Shown here: one piece after another, positions 31,705-33,947 of the stretch | How the letters are laid out: each line of letters starts with the position of its first letter | Position numbering within the stretch: the stretch's first letter is position 1 | Assembly: GCA_003990745.1 (NCBI GenBank) | Contig: RBNI01000310.1 | Coordinates: 1 to 33,947 of the forward strand | Length of the DNA: 33,947 nt | Reading direction: 5' to 3' | DNA from: Jimgerdemannia flammicorona | Taxonomy: Eukaryota; Mucoromycota; Endogonomycetes; Endogonales; Endogonaceae | The notes under the pieces: generated by a model | Seen by the model: only the letters and a program-made list of their open reading frames with translations | Database searches by the model: none | Told to the model about the DNA's origin: nothing | Made by a program: the position numbers and the translations under genes

Positions 31705-33947
31705 GTTCCTTGAACTTTGCTATTTATTATCAATTTATCAAATATAAATCCAGTACTCTATCCCACTATCTAATCCTCTTAGTGAGACCCCCCCCTATAC
31801 TCTTATACTTAAAGACCACTTTATTATCTATTACCAAAACCCTCCTCTCACTCTACCTACAAATCTTCTCTACTAATCACCACTAATAACCTCTCTACAG
31901 ACTCTAGCACAGTTACCAATCTATCAAAACATCTACCATCAACTCTTTTTATCTTGTTATCTACTCTTCTAAACTCAAATATCTCTCTTTCTCAAATATA
32001 AAGAGCCAGTGTTCAGTCAATCTCACCTATATAGCTAAAACTTATCTAATAGTGAACTACTCATTTTCAATCTCCTCTATCAATCTATCTATCAAATTCT
32101 CCTATCAATCTCTCTTATCATCTCTTCTCCTTATAGTATCTAATCTATTTCTAACTACTAACCAAAAGTCTTCAAGTATCTCACACTCTCTCAGTCAATA
32201 TTCAAATATCTATATAAACCTCTCTTTCTGTTCTATATAATAACACTCCTCACAATCAAAGTATCTCTCATCTACAAGGTAGTTCAAATGAAAGTTGAGC
32301 ATGATATTCCTCCTCAGCAGATATCACTATACTACTCAGAACTTAGATAGCAGTCATTACTATATCTCAGTACTCTAGGACCAGACTCTATTCCAGTCCC
32401 ACTCCTCTCTAATATCTACCAACTATCAGCCACTAGGCCATACATTCTATCCTAACTTTCTCTAGCACTCTACTCTATTATTAATATTGAAATCAATTAG
32501 TAAAGTATCTCCCAATAACACTTGATCTTATCTCTACATTACCAGACCCCATGGCATCTCTCTCTTAGTCCTCTACTAATAAAGATCAATGTAGTATACC
32601 CCATCAACTACTCTCTACCAGAAGCTCTTATACTGTATATGTTCACTATTCTGAAGCTCAACCTAAGTAGATCTCCTATAGAGCCTCTTAGTAAAAATCT
32701 TATCTCTTATATCTTTTTCATCAGAGGAACCCAGCTACCACCCCTCAGTTCCACAGCTCTCTTCAACCACCAAGCTCTCAGACAATATAGCCTCTTTGAA
32801 AAGTCAACCAGCCCAATGTCTCCTCTATCCACTGGTAATGACAGAATTTTCTAGCTAACCTAACTCCATCTCCCAGCCCAGATCTAATCTTTAGCTAGCT
32901 TTAATAGTCTCTTCATCACTTAGGCTGAAAAGTCCAGATAATGTGCTAAATGTCAAAGCTTTGACAGCCAGTAGATATTCAGGATTGAAATACAACCTAC
33001 CAAGAAGATGTGGTAGTCTCCCCATCTCTACAGGACCTCCTTCCAAATAGCTACCCACTGCTCCAACTAAGTTCTAGATAGGACTGAACCATAGACTGAA
33101 AGGTAGATGCTCAAGTACTGTATAGTATCTCTCACAGAGACAATTATTCCAATGATATCTCCTTCTACCAACCTATTGTCCAATACTATTATTTTATACT
33201 TGTAGTAGTTGAGTTTTGCCTCAGAGTATATCTCATTCCACTCTACCATTTTCTGAAGTTCTCTAATATCTACAATAGATCCCAGATCAATCACCATAGC
33301 ATCTGCAAAGACCTCAATCTTTCAGACAATTCTAAATACTGAGAGCCTTACTACCTTATATCAAATCCTATCTATTAATAGCCTTAAGAATAGAGTATAC
33401 AAAATAGAAGACAGTGGGTCCCTTTGGGGAACATCTTTACCTAGAGAGAACACTACCCTCTGATGACTATTGCACATAAGTACTGCTCTACTTCCTTCCA
33501 GTAAGCTGATTATTCACACTCTGAATAGCTGAATAACTCTAATCCTAAGCAGTACCTTTGCTAACCAGATCTATCTGACTTGGTCATTGGCCTTTTTCTG
33601 ATTTAGAAAGACTAATCTCCCATCTAGTCTGCAGGCTTAAGCCCCTTCAATAATGTTATATATCCAAGCTGTACTATCTCTAATAAGCTAGCCTCCAACT
33701 AAACCTTGTTGCTTCTCACCCAAGACTTACTAGGCCACCTTCCACAGCTTTGTAACAACTATCTTAGCCATCCTTACCTCTTCTATCTAACTCTTGGCCA
33801 TCTCTGTCCTCACTTCTTTCTCTACTTTCAAGTCCTGGAGGACTGTCTGCAGGCATTCCCAGTTTATCTTCCACTACCTCTTTCTCCTCCCATCTGTCAG
33901 AATCCAGATCCAGTCCTTGGCAAACTCCTCTCATCCATTAAAAAAAA
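31654..33947 (-). mobile_element. LINE (Tad1-like), copy B, runs off the right edge
   Basis: Minus-strand element ending in a 48-nt A tail (31701-31654). Reverse transcriptase motifs, read toward lower coordinates: KQQGLVGG, then LNQKKANDQVR (motif A region) near 33590, then GKDVPQRDPLSSILYTLF (the GVPQGDPLSPILF block) near 33430, then FADAMV where the FADD/YADD box belongs (33290-33310), then AKLNYYKYKIIVLDN near 33215. The second catalytic aspartate of the box is Ala, and stops are frequent, so it is dead. The endonuclease part would lie beyond the window. I find no CG dinucleotide in the element. Confidence 0.93.

Overview
The window looks like nuclear DNA from an AT-rich, repeat-laden, early-diverging fungus. 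An arbuscular mycorrhizal fungus (Glomeromycotina) is my best guess and a chytrid the main alternative. Evidence: many 50-110 bp GT-AG introns, a chromodomain Ty3/gypsy element, a Tad1-like LINE, several Crinkler (CRN) effector genes, a CHAT-domain gene, an ankyrin gene and a heavily split telomerase gene. The species cannot be fixed from sequence alone.

Layout. 1-866: 3' end of a Ty3/gypsy element with its LTR. 0.9-4.3 kb: low-complexity DNA, a palindromic hairpin and a tRNA-like relic. 4.35-6.3 kb: broken ankyrin gene, a 2OG-Fe(II) dioxygenase with a single nonsense codon, and CRN scraps. 7.1-11.8 kb: a telomerase reverse transcriptase (TERT) gene on the minus strand, resolvable into about 21 exons with matching splice phases. 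Its catalytic and C-terminal exons are open; its N-terminal half carries four in-frame stops, a fifth stop lies just before motif A, one splice donor is lost, and a foldback element sits where RT motifs 1/2 should be. 12.6-14.2 kb: a hexapeptide-repeat gene made of an 18-bp minisatellite, then an unrecognised broken gene. 14.4-20.7 kb: an inverted duplication of a two-gene CRN unit around a CRN NTPase/nuclease body. 21.5-24.0 kb: a 3-ketodihydrosphingosine reductase pseudogene abutting a truncated CRN leader, and a CHAT pseudogene. 24.4-28.2 kb and 31.1-33.9 kb: nearly CpG-free transposon DNA with two copies of one LINE. 29.2-29.9 kb: the only clearly unbroken multi-exon gene, of unknown function.

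These genes do not form an operon or pathway. The region reads as a graveyard and assembly zone for fast-evolving genes. Nearly every recognisable gene is interrupted by nonsense codons attributable to C-to-T or G-to-A transitions, and five of them replace a tryptophan that family comparison predicts. Whether this is RIP-like mutation, ordinary decay or recoding at the RNA level is the main open question.
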